A DNA stretch of 13,330 nt from NORP309 sp964564165 (GTDB lineage Bacteria; Pseudomonadota; Gammaproteobacteria; Xanthomonadales; Marinicellaceae): NCBI GenBank assembly GCA_964564165.1, contig CAZLZZ010000088.1:1-13330 (forward strand), written 5' to 3'. Below are positions 1-7,144 of the stretch, piece after piece; position 1 is the first letter of the stretch; every line of letters begins with the position of its first letter. The notes beneath the pieces were generated by a model. It was not told where the DNA came from and searched no databases. It was given only the letters and a program-made list of their open reading frames with translations. A program made the position numbers and the translations under genes.

Positions 1-278
1 GTAATGCCTTTTGAGTTGATAAAAGTAGTCAGTTGATCAGCCAAGAACCCTGCTGCTGCAGAGTCCCACATGTATTTTTCAAAATTACAATTAATCACTA
101 CATAATTGTTTTGGTTAGACAGCCCTTGTCTAATTGAATTCACCATGCCCCATTGCCAATAATCACTGGCTGCATTGGTTTGATTGCCTGTGCCATGAAC
201 CAGTGCCAAACCAGTCACTGCGGAAACCTGTCCCACATATATTAAAGCGATAAAAACCGCTAAACGAAATTTGTTCAT
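1..278 (-). CDS. Exported alpha/beta-hydrolase (lipase-like), N-terminal part, runs off the window
   Basis: The reading frame starts at the ATG at 276-278, which is preceded by a good Shine-Dalgarno GGGAG seven bases upstream, and stays open to the window edge (about 92 residues). Residues 1-20 (MNKFRLAVFIALIYVGQVSA) form a signal peptide, so the product is exported. Directly after it comes LALVHGTGNQ. A hydrophobic strand followed by HGTG/HGxG is the usual oxyanion-hole turn of alpha/beta-hydrolases and lipases. The later YMWDSAAAGFLADQL fits a helix of the same fold. The nucleophile elbow and the rest of the catalytic triad are outside the window, so activity and substrate cannot be judged. 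It has its own candidate promoter overlapping the end of the acetyltransferase gene. The hydrolase fold is inferred from one motif; the signal peptide is clear. Confidence 0.6.
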   Translation of the reverse strand, partial: MNKFRLAVFIALIYVGQVSAVTGLALVHGTGNQTNAASDYWQWGMVNSIRQGLSNQNNYVVINCNFEKYMWDSAAAGFLADQLTTFINSKGI

Positions 279-389
279 TTAAAAACTCCCAATTACTTTT
301 TTTATTGAATTGACCCTGGGCAGGTTGTCGAGGTGCCCAGTTTAGTCACTCTTGACGCTTGTTTATTATTTTTATTAACGTTGCAGACT

Positions 390-417
390 ATTATAGACAA
401 ATATGAGAACAAATCAA
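390..417 (-). promoter_or_regulatory. Candidate sigma-70 promoter for the exported hydrolase
   Basis: On the minus strand TTGATT (412-417) and a perfect TATAAT (390-395) are separated by 16 bp. The -35 box overlaps the stop codon of the acetyltransferase gene. Transcription would start near 383 and give a leader of roughly 105 nt. That leader contains a perfect 7-bp inverted repeat (316-322 with 334-340) ahead of the ribosome-binding site. No T-tract follows that hairpin in the minus direction, so it is not a standard terminator. Confidence 0.5.
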
Positions 418-935
418 ACGTTTAGTTGAATTGTTTTATCCGGGGTGCTAGAGCAATCTAAAACAAGCTTCATTTCATGCCATGCTAGTCCACCATGTTC
501 AGAATTAGAAGCTTGTAAGTATTCAAACCCAAACTTGGCATACATGTCGGTTAGTTCTGTTTGGCAAATAAGATAAATGTCTTGTTTGTTGAGAAGTTTC
601 ATCTGTTGAATAAATGCTTGCATTAATTCTCTGGCAAAGCCTTGGTATTGAAATTCAGGATGAACAACAACCGACATAATAACAATGTGTTTGCCTTCAG
701 GGTCGTGTCCAACCAGCTCTTTAAAGTCCTCGTCGGACAATTCAACTTGGTGACAAGCACCAGAATTGATAAATCCGACTATTTGATTTTGATATTCTTT
801 GACAATAAAGCCCTGTGGGTAGGAGTTGATTCTTTTGGCGATTTTTTCTTTACTGGCTGCTTCATCACCTGCATACGCTAGCGATTCTATTTCATAACAG
901 CGATTTAGGTCTTTAATTTGGGCTGGTCTTATCAT
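414..935 (-). CDS. GNAT-family N-acetyltransferase
   Basis: The 173-residue product is a single GNAT domain, an acetyl-CoA-dependent acyltransferase expected in the cytoplasm. The acetyl-CoA binding motif A is visible: strand IVIMSVVVHPEF (84-95) followed by QYQGFA (96-101), the Q-x-x-G-x-A pyrophosphate loop. A C-terminal YAKFGFE (132-138) matches the motif B region. The N-terminus (IRPAQIKDLNRCYEIE) and the GHDP segment (76-79) resemble arylalkylamine N-acetyltransferase-like bacterial GNATs, so an amine substrate is conceivable but unproven. Its ATG overlaps the preceding gene's stop in an ATGA junction, implying translational coupling with the small exported protein and, further upstream, the amine dehydrogenase. 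The last ~12 residues after the core are low-complexity and polar. Family assignment is strong; substrate is unknown. Confidence 0.9.
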   Translation of the reverse strand: MIRPAQIKDLNRCYEIESLAYAGDEAASKEKIAKRINSYPQGFIVKEYQNQIVGFINSGACHQVELSDEDFKELVGHDPEGKHIVIMSVVVHPEFQYQGFARELMQAFIQQMKLLNKQDIYLICQTELTDMYAKFGFEYLQASNSEHGGLAWHEMKLVLDCSSTPDKTIQLNV

Positions 936-1312
936 GGTTTATCATTGTTTTTCTTAATTTCAGTTTCGATTTCAACCAACTTAATTTTACTATAGGGACA
1001 AATTTCTTTGTCCATTAAATCGCTGTGTCTTCTGCTGCCAGGTGAATAAACCCCAAGTGTAGAGCTTGTGAACTTTAAAACACTGTTGTCTTCACACGAA
1101 TAATGGCGGTATTTTAGAAAAGGTTCAATGGTTTGGTTGCTTTTATTGTTGACCTGCCACTCTACCAACCAAGCATTGTTAACTTTCATCTGTCTAAAGC
1201 TAATGATGACGCCATCATGATTTTCAGTGGTGATAAAACGACTCCATTCGGTAGCTTGAGTAATTTCAGGCCAGAGCAATATAACAATTAAAGCGGTGAG
1301 TTTTTTTACCAT
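932..1312 (-). CDS. Small exported protein of unknown function
   Basis: I do not recognise a family. The 126-residue product starts with a typical signal peptide (MVKKLTALIVILLWPEITQA), leaving a mature protein of about 105 residues that should be periplasmic or secreted. The mature part alternates short hydrophobic and polar stretches (GVIISFRQMKV, AWLVEWQV, IEPFLKYR), which suggests a small beta-sandwich. It holds two cysteines, in HYSCED and KEICPY, that could form a disulfide. The tail is highly charged (EIETEIKKNNDK). It lies 28 nt after the dehydrogenase stop and overlaps the acetyltransferase start by 4 nt, so it is probably co-transcribed with both. No Shine-Dalgarno site is evident before the ATG. 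Confidence 0.75.
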   Translation of the reverse strand: MVKKLTALIVILLWPEITQATEWSRFITTENHDGVIISFRQMKVNNAWLVEWQVNNKSNQTIEPFLKYRHYSCEDNSVLKFTSSTLGVYSPGSRRHSDLMDKEICPYSKIKLVEIETEIKKNNDKP

Positions 1313-1315
1313 TGA

Positions 1316-1344
1316 ACAATAAAATTAAATAGTGATGTTGTCAA
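1316..1344 (-). promoter_or_regulatory. Possible internal promoter before the small exported protein
   Basis: A perfect TTGACA on the minus strand (1339-1344, sharing bases with the dehydrogenase stop codon) is followed after exactly 17 bp by TATTGT (1316-1321, four of six consensus bases). The -10 box ends only three bases before the ATG at 1312, which is close even for a leaderless transcript, so this may be a chance match. Confidence 0.25.
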
Positions 1345-3386
1345 TTATAGCCCTTATCGCGTTTGAAAACATTTTTATCGGCGTTTTTATCGCCAAACAA
1401 TTGCGCTTCAAGGTGCCCGGAATGAACCGCTTGAGCAATAATTCCTGGGGCATAAGCATCACCAATAAGGGCAAAATGTTTGAATGGGTGATTTTCCTTT
1501 AATTGTGTGTACAAACTATCATTGGGTTCTCTTTCGGTAACCAGTATCAGGGTTTTACAAGGTGTATGCAATTCTTTACGGCTGTAAACACAGTGACTAA
1601 GAACCTTTTCTTGTTCAACTTTATCCAGTTGTTGGTTCAAAACAATATTAACTCCTTTGTTGACTAGCCGAACGTGGATACGGTGTTGCTCCAAGGTATT
1701 GTTGCTCCATTCGGCCACTTGCGAAGCATTGCTCATATAGGTGACTATACAGCCCATTCCGACACATTTTTCTGCCAGAACACTCGCCATGTAATAATGG
1801 TCAGCATCATAAATCAGCACATCACCGTTGGATATATTAGTGGGTACATCGCCTGACATGATGTCATCAGGAGTGAGGATTAGAACAGAATTGTCCTGTT
1901 GTAAATGCTTGCGCGTTTCACGGCTTTGTCCGTTGGCTTTCCACTGTGAACCCGTGGCAATGATGATGTTGTCAAAACCAAATTCAGGCAAATTATCAAC
2001 GGAGACCTCGCTGTCATAATAAATCTCAACATTCGGCATTTGCTTTAGGGCGTTTAAACGGTAATTGATGACGCGTTTCCATTCTGCCAGTCCGGGCAGT
2101 TGTGATTCCAACAAAACACGACCACCAGCAACCTTTCGTTTTTCTGCAACAGTCACTTCATAACCACGTTTGGCAAGAGCATGCGCACACTCCAAACCTG
2201 CAGGACCTGCCCCAACAATTAAAACCGACTCATCGGCATGTTTGGTTTTTATTCTTTCTGGGTGCCAATCACGCCGCCATTCTTCGCCCATAGTTGGATT
2301 TTGTGTACAGCGAATGGGAGCGGCATAGTTATCACTGGACACACAAATATTACAACCAATACACTCACGAATTGAATCCAGTTTGTCATCGCGAATTTTG
2401 TTGGGTAAAAAAGGATCGGCTATTGACGGACGAGCCGCGCCGATTAAATCCAAAACACCGCGTTTAATTTGTGACACCATCGCATCAGGCGAGGTAAAGC
2501 GCCCAACCCCAACAACGGGCTTTGTAGTTAATGATTTTACATGTTTGGTGTACTGTTCTTGAAAACCTTCTTTGGCAAAACGAGAAGTCGCAGAGTCGTT
2601 TTCCCATGAAGAAATATTCACATCCCACAAATCAGGAATTTCTGCCAACATTTCAATGACATCAGAGCCTTCTGCACTGGCCTGAATGCCATTTTTACCA
2701 AGCAACTCATCCACAGCAATGCGCAAAGCAATACCACAAGTATCGCCTACGGCTTCTTTGGTGTCGATTAACACTTCTTTGAGTAAACGAGCACGGTTTT
2801 CTAGGCTTCCACCGTATTCATCGGTTCGGTCATTGTGTTGACGCGATAAAAAGTGCATCAATATAGACAAATTATGACCCGCATAAACATAAACAATATC
2901 AAAGCCGGCTTTTTTTGAACGAACAGCAGCGTCTTTGTACCATTTGCGCAGGTTTTTGATATCGGATTTATCCATTGCTCGCGCTTGCATGGGATAGCCT
3001 CCCAATACAGAAGCGTTAGTAGGCGCCAATGTTGGCAAACGCGTATAGTGATTTTTACCAGCCAATCCCTGATAAACCAATTCAATTCCAGCCAATGAGC
3101 CGTGTTCATGTACGGCATCGGTCATTAAACGCAAATTACTGATATCCGAATCGTCCCACAACCGACCTTGGTTGTACGGGGTAATATCTGACGATGGGTG
3201 AATCTCCACCTCTTCGGTACAAACCACTCCCCAGCCGCCTTCGGCTTTAATGCCACGCATGCGAGCCAGAGATTTAGGAAACCGATGTCCCATACCATTG
3301 CAATGCGGCACTTGGTAGAACCTGTTTGGTGCAGTAACTGGACCGATTTTTACTTTTTCAAATAGAATGTCGTAGCGTGATGTCAT
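1341..3386 (-). CDS. Trimethylamine/dimethylamine/histamine dehydrogenase-family flavoprotein (6-S-cysteinyl FMN, 4Fe-4S)
   Basis: This 681-residue enzyme has the full architecture of the iron-sulfur amine dehydrogenases that oxidatively deaminate small amines and pass electrons to electron-transfer flavoprotein. An old-yellow-enzyme-like TIM barrel (about 1-335) carries YQVPHCNGMG, with Cys29 at the position of the covalent 6-S-cysteinyl FMN. Tyr168, His171 and Asp264 match the catalytic triad known from trimethylamine dehydrogenase (TMADH). Cys342, Cys345, Cys348 and Cys360 are the 4Fe-4S ligands. The C-terminal dinucleotide-binding half has VGAGPAGLE (391-399) and a late GDAYAPG (642-648). 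Pocket residues aligned with TMADH Tyr60, Trp264 and Trp355 are Glu59, Trp261 and Asp352. The Trp355-to-Asp change points to a dimethylamine- or histamine-dehydrogenase-like enzyme, not TMADH. These family residues are recalled, not searched. The protein looks intact and is likely cytoplasmic. No ETF genes lie nearby. Confidence 0.9.
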   Translation of the reverse strand: MTSRYDILFEKVKIGPVTAPNRFYQVPHCNGMGHRFPKSLARMRGIKAEGGWGVVCTEEVEIHPSSDITPYNQGRLWDDSDISNLRLMTDAVHEHGSLAGIELVYQGLAGKNHYTRLPTLAPTNASVLGGYPMQARAMDKSDIKNLRKWYKDAAVRSKKAGFDIVYVYAGHNLSILMHFLSRQHNDRTDEYGGSLENRARLLKEVLIDTKEAVGDTCGIALRIAVDELLGKNGIQASAEGSDVIEMLAEIPDLWDVNISSWENDSATSRFAKEGFQEQYTKHVKSLTTKPVVGVGRFTSPDAMVSQIKRGVLDLIGAARPSIADPFLPNKIRDDKLDSIRECIGCNICVSSDNYAAPIRCTQNPTMGEEWRRDWHPERIKTKHADESVLIVGAGPAGLECAHALAKRGYEVTVAEKRKVAGGRVLLESQLPGLAEWKRVINYRLNALKQMPNVEIYYDSEVSVDNLPEFGFDNIIIATGSQWKANGQSRETRKHLQQDNSVLILTPDDIMSGDVPTNISNGDVLIYDADHYYMASVLAEKCVGMGCIVTYMSNASQVAEWSNNTLEQHRIHVRLVNKGVNIVLNQQLDKVEQEKVLSHCVYSRKELHTPCKTLILVTEREPNDSLYTQLKENHPFKHFALIGDAYAPGIIAQAVHSGHLEAQLFGDKNADKNVFKRDKGYN

Positions 3387-3392
3387 TTTTTA

Positions 3393-3421
3393 ATCATAGG
3401 TTATGAGGAAGCTTTTATCAA
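3393..3421 (-). promoter_or_regulatory. Strong candidate promoter of the amine dehydrogenase; implies a leaderless mRNA
   Basis: On the minus strand TTGATA (3416-3421) and TATGAT (3393-3398), each five of six consensus bases, are separated by exactly 17 bp. The -10 box ends six bases before the ATG at 3386, so transcription would begin at or next to the start codon. No Shine-Dalgarno sequence is present, which agrees with leaderless translation. Confidence 0.6.
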
Positions 3422-3475
3422 GGGGTGTTTCCTGATGTATCGAGGTATTTTGGTTTGTTAAGTATCACAAAGGTT

Positions 3476-3503
3476 CGCAGAGGAGGCGCAGAGTTACACG
3501 GAG
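3476..3503. repeat. Helically spaced CGCAGAG repeats
   Basis: Two exact CGCAGAG heptamers (3476-3482 and 3487-3493) and a variant CACGGAG (3497-3503) recur every 10-11 bp, about one DNA turn. A related looser stretch follows at about 3530-3550. The segment is visibly richer in G+C than its surroundings. I recall similar CGCAGAG-type intergenic repeats from unrelated bacterial genomes, where their role is unexplained. They lie upstream of the dehydrogenase promoter in the gap between two minus-strand genes. Confidence 0.5.
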
Positions 3504-3572
3504 GTTTTTAAAAGCCGTAACGCTAAAACCGCACTAAGGCCGAAGAGGTTTATATACCTAATTATTTCTTAT

Positions 3573-3606
3573 ACCCAAATTGCGTTTTATATATCGGAAT
3601 TTGGGT
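3573..3606. repeat. Inverted repeat at the end of the 447-residue gene; copy 1 of a dispersed repeat
   Basis: Perfect 9-bp arms ACCCAAATT (3573-3581) and AATTTGGGT (3598-3606) enclose a 16-nt loop, and the right arm touches the stop codon of the minus-strand gene. In the minus direction it could act as a 3'-end hairpin, but no T-tract follows. The segment 3584-3606 matches 20 of 23 bases with a sequence near 13060, and a further copy lies near 11630. Confidence 0.5.
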
Positions 3607-4949
3607 TATAGAATAGAAACATCATATTCAATGGCGAGATCATTAACTTTTTGTTTTAAGCCTTGCCAATCTCTAGGCCAGTTATGTTGGTACAATAAAT
3701 TTTTAATAATTGGTTCTATATCGATTTTTTGATTTTTTTCACTCAGGAAATATTCTACAAGGTTTTTTGAATAATCATTATGAATTTTAAATGCAACATA
3801 AACCCACTCATAATTATTCATAATTCCACCTTGTTCACTTAGTTCTATTATAGCAAGAGACAAGTTTTTAGTCATAATTGGTTGAGTTAATAATTGCTCG
3901 ATTAAATGATTTTTTGTAATTAGGTTTTTAATTTCATGAACTTCTTTTTTATTCAAGGACCTCCTTAATCTCCATCGGGCCACTATTTGTTTATAGGTGT
4001 TCGAATAGATACTTCGATGCATTAGTGTATAATAAAGCTGCTTCGACCTAAGTTTAAACTTTCTTTTACCTTTATTATCAGTGAGTAACGGATCTTTATA
4101 CATTGTTTCTCTGACTTGTTTTACACTTAAATAATCACTAAACAAGTCATACGCAGCCTGGCCAAGGGTTACTCCATTTCCACCAACAATAACATCTCCT
4201 CCGACCCAATAAGAATACTCTAATTTTTCTTTTCTATATATTGCTTGAGATAATATTTCATAAGCGACCTCATCAGGAACAAGCTTGCTTAAAGCATAAT
4301 AACTTGACAGTGCGATATGTATGTTTTCGTGATAAGCTAAACTTTTTAATTGTTCTATGTTTGTTGACAAAGCAATTGATGTGCGCAATTCTCTTACTTT
4401 TCTTTTATCGTAATAATTTACCTTTGTAGAATGTTTTGCTAGCTTTTCTGTAGCTTGTTGAAGAGTTGCAATGGGTTTTGTCGGTTCGGAAAACAACCCG
4501 TTCCAGTTAGATAAGACACTTAAGTTTTCATAGTACAATGGATTGGTTCTTATTTTTGTTAATTCTCTATGTGTAGCAAATATTTCCCAGTGTTTATAGG
4601 CCGAATCAGAGACTAAATCATTGAATTTGTTTTGACTTCTTAACAACCCTGTTTCTATATATGGCCACAGCTCATCTTTTGGCAAATAGCTGGCTAATTT
4701 TTGAATTAAGCTTATGGCAATTTCAGGCTCAGCATTGCTAATGATTTGATGCCAGTTGGTTTGTGGTGTAAAAAATTGACTGAGGTTTTCTAATTCATGC
4801 ATTTGCCTCAGGTCTTTATTGGTTACTTTGTAAATCTTTCCATGGTAATCAGCGAACACCACCTTGTTTGGGTCTACCCCCATTGCAGCAAAGATGGGTG
4901 TGTAAAAAATTAAGAAAACAACTATTAGTGTCAGGCACTTAAATTTCAT
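3606..4949 (-). CDS. Exported protein of unknown function (447 residues)
   Basis: I do not recognise a family. Residues 1-22 are a signal peptide (KFKCLTLIVVFLIFYTPIFAA), so the product is exported; no lipobox is placed at the cleavage site. The mature protein is rich in Lys, Asn, Leu and Tyr and looks almost wholly alpha-helical. Segments such as HIALSSYYALSKL (about 211-223) and NLSLAIIELSEQGG resemble helices of HEAT-like superhelical repeats, but no clear periodic repeat can be drawn by eye. A glycine-rich patch (YWVGGDVIVGGNGVTLG, about 246-262) interrupts the helices. The gene seems more AT-rich than the dehydrogenase gene beside it. It is transcribed away from the 391-residue exported protein gene across a 274-nt gap. 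TGTATA on the plus strand at 4960-4965 gives a minus-strand TATACA ten bases before the ATG, a possible -10 box without a clear -35. Confidence 0.8.
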   Translation of the reverse strand: MKFKCLTLIVVFLIFYTPIFAAMGVDPNKVVFADYHGKIYKVTNKDLRQMHELENLSQFFTPQTNWHQIISNAEPEIAISLIQKLASYLPKDELWPYIETGLLRSQNKFNDLVSDSAYKHWEIFATHRELTKIRTNPLYYENLSVLSNWNGLFSEPTKPIATLQQATEKLAKHSTKVNYYDKRKVRELRTSIALSTNIEQLKSLAYHENIHIALSSYYALSKLVPDEVAYEILSQAIYRKEKLEYSYWVGGDVIVGGNGVTLGQAAYDLFSDYLSVKQVRETMYKDPLLTDNKGKRKFKLRSKQLYYTLMHRSIYSNTYKQIVARWRLRRSLNKKEVHEIKNLITKNHLIEQLLTQPIMTKNLSLAIIELSEQGGIMNNYEWVYVAFKIHNDYSKNLVEYFLSEKNQKIDIEPIIKNLLYQHNWPRDWQGLKQKVNDLAIEYDVSIL

Positions 4950-5071
4950 AGATTAAACTTGTATATACTAAAATTTGAGACAGGTGTTACATTTTTTAGT
5001 TCAATTCAGTATTCAATGTTTTTGCCAAGGCGTTGTTGATTCTAAGTTGGTTTTTAAAAAAACGGGCAATA

Positions 5072-5116
5072 AAAACGGTGTCAATTGAAAGTTCAACTTT
5101 AATTTGACACCGTTTT
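5072..5116. terminator. Strong hairpin in the divergent intergenic region, terminator-like on both strands
   Basis: Perfect 13-bp arms AAAACGGTGTCAA (5072-5084) and TTGACACCGTTTT (5104-5116) flank a 19-nt loop that contains its own small inverted repeat (AAAGTT-C-AACTTT). The stem is followed by TTTT on the plus strand and TTTTT on the minus strand. A terminator between two divergently transcribed genes has no known upstream gene to serve. It may end a short unannotated RNA, or be a transcription insulator. Confidence 0.45.
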
Positions 5117-5223
5117 GCAGTCTAAAACCTATTCAACCCCAGATAAGTTTGTGACTTTTAACCCATTTACTTCTTACCACATTTAAACTAAAATCAAAAT
5201 AACCAATAAATGATGCCAGTTAT

Positions 5224-6399
5224 ATGATTAGAGTTATGATTAAAACCACAATGTTAGCTATCTTGTTTTTTTCAAATTTTGCTTTGTCAAAACAGGGTTC
5301 CAAAAAACTCCAAGATTTTCAAAGAGCCCAAGATTTACTTTTAGCTGAATTATCAACAACTAAAGAAGGTGTAGAGAAAGAGGCTTTAGAATGGGAAAGA
5401 AAGTTTTATCAATATTTAATAGAGGACGATGACCCAAATATTAAATTATTGGGGTATGCACAAACAATATCTGGGTTTCGAGGGTTAGATAATGAAAACA
5501 GTTTGCAAGATATTGCCACAGAAATCAATTCAATGATACCTTCGGATTTACTCAGCCACAAATCTATTGCAACAATCGCAAACCTTTGCAGCTATCAAAA
5601 AATTGAATCTTTCTGTGACCAGGATGCCGTCTTTGAAAGGCAAAACCAGTCTATGTCAGACAATGCTGCTATTTATATTAACCGCTTTAGTTCGGCATAT
5701 AATGACAGTAGCCAAGATGAGATCAAGCAAATAATTAAAGGCATGGCACAATCTACATACATAAATATACATATGTACCTGAATGAAAAGTTTAGAACAA
5801 AACTAGAGGGCTATGTGAAAGAACACCCTTTTTCTAAAAACAAACTTGCCTTGGAAAAGCTATATATAAATAGTTTTTCACCTTCAAAGTATGATGGACC
5901 AGAAGAGATGTCAGGTAATATGGAAGACATCATGATTTTTTCAATAATAGTTGGCATAAAAATGGCAGAACCAATTCCCAGCTTCAGAAATATAGTAGAA
6001 GAATGTAAAAATAATCCATTACATGAGGAATCTTGTTTGAAAGTTTCAGAATTTTTTATAAATAAAAGCAAAACAGTTATAACTGCTTCAACTGGTCATG
6101 AGATTAAAATAGAAATTTTAAAACAGCGTGAAAACAGCAAAGAGTTAGAACAAGCTGAAACCAGTAAAACAGAGTATAAAAACCATTATGAGTGTTTGGT
6201 TAAAATTATGAATCATGGGGCACAAATTTATTCAAAAAGAGGACTAGAATTTAACAAAATTGCTGAATCTATAGAACGCGAATTAGGAGAAGTTGCCTAT
6301 TTTGAATCATTGGCAAAATTAAACTACGATTATTATGCTGCTTTAGCCGATGAAAACATTAATAACCCTGAAAACTGCGGCAACAAACAATTAAACTAA
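5224..6399 (+). CDS. Exported protein of unknown function (391 residues)
   Basis: I do not recognise a family. The N-terminus MIRVMIKTTMLAILFFSNFALS is a signal peptide. The second ATG, at 5236 (MIKTTM), is an equally good start, since a TATGAT at 5223-5228 could be a -10 box that would make the upper ATG untranscribed. The mature protein is strongly helical, rich in Glu, Lys, Asn and Ser, with several cysteines (for example NLCSYQKIESFCD near 122-134, and a late ENCGN) that could form disulfides. Charged helical stretches (KQRENSKELEQAETSKTEYKN, near 300) may form a short coiled coil. It stands 64 nt upstream of ispD on the same strand, so co-transcription is possible, but no functional link is suggested. 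Like the divergent 447-residue protein it seems lineage-specific. Confidence 0.8.
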   Translation: MIRVMIKTTMLAILFFSNFALSKQGSKKLQDFQRAQDLLLAELSTTKEGVEKEALEWERKFYQYLIEDDDPNIKLLGYAQTISGFRGLDNENSLQDIATEINSMIPSDLLSHKSIATIANLCSYQKIESFCDQDAVFERQNQSMSDNAAIYINRFSSAYNDSSQDEIKQIIKGMAQSTYINIHMYLNEKFRTKLEGYVKEHPFSKNKLALEKLYINSFSPSKYDGPEEMSGNMEDIMIFSIIVGIKMAEPIPSFRNIVEECKNNPLHEESCLKVSEFFINKSKTVITASTGHEIKIEILKQRENSKELEQAETSKTEYKNHYECLVKIMNHGAQIYSKRGLEFNKIAESIERELGEVAYFESLAKLNYDYYAALADENINNPENCGNKQLN

Positions 6400-6463
6400 A
6401 AAGGACTTAAAGTATTTTTAATGCTAAAATAAGACCTTAGAAAATTTTAACCGTGATTTTGTT

Positions 6464-7144
6464 ATGTACGCCATAATCGTAGCAGCAGGAAGTGGACAAA
6501 GGTTTGCCTCGGACACGCCTAAACAGTTTTTAGAAATTGCAGGTAAGCTTGCCATTCAGCACAGTATTGATGCTTTTGATGGCATGGATGAAATTGAGGG
6601 TATCGTTTTGGTCATGCCCAAAAACCAATGTCTGTGGCAGGACATTGAATTAAACGCAAACAAACCCTTGATGTATACAACTGGAGGTTCCAACCGAGCG
6701 CAATCGGTATTGCACGGGTTGTTGATTCTTGAGCCATCGGTGGCAGATGATTCGTGGATATTGATTCACGATGCAGCCCGTGTTTGCATTACTCAATCAG
6801 ATATTCGAAATTTGATGAATGCTTGTAAATTAAACAATCAAGGAGGGTTGTTGGTTAAGCCCATCAACGATACTATTAAATACAGCGAAAATGGCACGCA
6901 CGCAAAAAAAACCATAAATCGCAGCAAACTAAGAGCCGCTTTAACCCCGCAAATGTTCCCCTTTAAGCAGTTATTAGAGGTACTAGAAAAAGCAGACAAT
7001 GATGTCATTACCGATGAGGCATCTGCATTTGAAGAAGCCGGAATTATGCCATTAATGGTAAATGGCAGAAGCGACAATATCAAGATTACCCACATTGAAG
7101 ATTTGTTGTTGGCAGAGTTTATATTGCGTAAAATAAAGCGATGA
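6464..7144 (+). CDS. ispD: 2-C-methyl-D-erythritol 4-phosphate cytidylyltransferase
   Basis: IspD transfers CMP from CTP to methylerythritol 4-phosphate, the third step of the non-mevalonate isoprenoid pathway, in the cytoplasm. The 226-residue length is normal for the family. The nucleotide-binding AAGSGQR (7-13, with Arg13), PKQF (19-22, Lys20), TGGSNRAQSVLHGL (73-86), IHDAAR (101-106, Asp103), the TPQMF segment (161-165), TDEASA (183-188) and the final GRSDNIKIT (201-209, Lys207) are the conserved active-site elements, all intact. The start is the ATG at 6464, since the strand MYAIIVAAG begins there as expected. The ribosome-binding site is weak. Its stop overlaps the start of ispF, the usual arrangement for this pair. 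The neighbouring ftsB commonly seen in gammaproteobacteria is absent upstream and is replaced by the unknown exported protein gene. Confidence 0.97.
   Translation: MYAIIVAAGSGQRFASDTPKQFLEIAGKLAIQHSIDAFDGMDEIEGIVLVMPKNQCLWQDIELNANKPLMYTTGGSNRAQSVLHGLLILEPSVADDSWILIHDAARVCITQSDIRNLMNACKLNNQGGLLVKPINDTIKYSENGTHAKKTINRSKLRAALTPQMFPFKQLLEVLEKADNDVITDEASAFEEAGIMPLMVNGRSDNIKITHIEDLLLAEFILRKIKR

Noticed and set aside
316..340. Intrinsic terminator after the acetyltransferase gene
   Set aside because: The stem is good, but the minus-strand side is followed by A-rich sequence and not a T-tract.
2102..2293. Open frames opposite the amine dehydrogenase gene (several, both strands)
   Set aside because: They lie inside a clearly coding, well-conserved enzyme and have no start signals of their own.
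4990..5130. Minus-strand ATG-less frame reading IDTVFIARFFKNQLRINN and on to TELN
   Set aside because: About 41 codons with no start codon, running straight through the 13-bp hairpin. It is most likely a chance open frame, though the end reads like protein.
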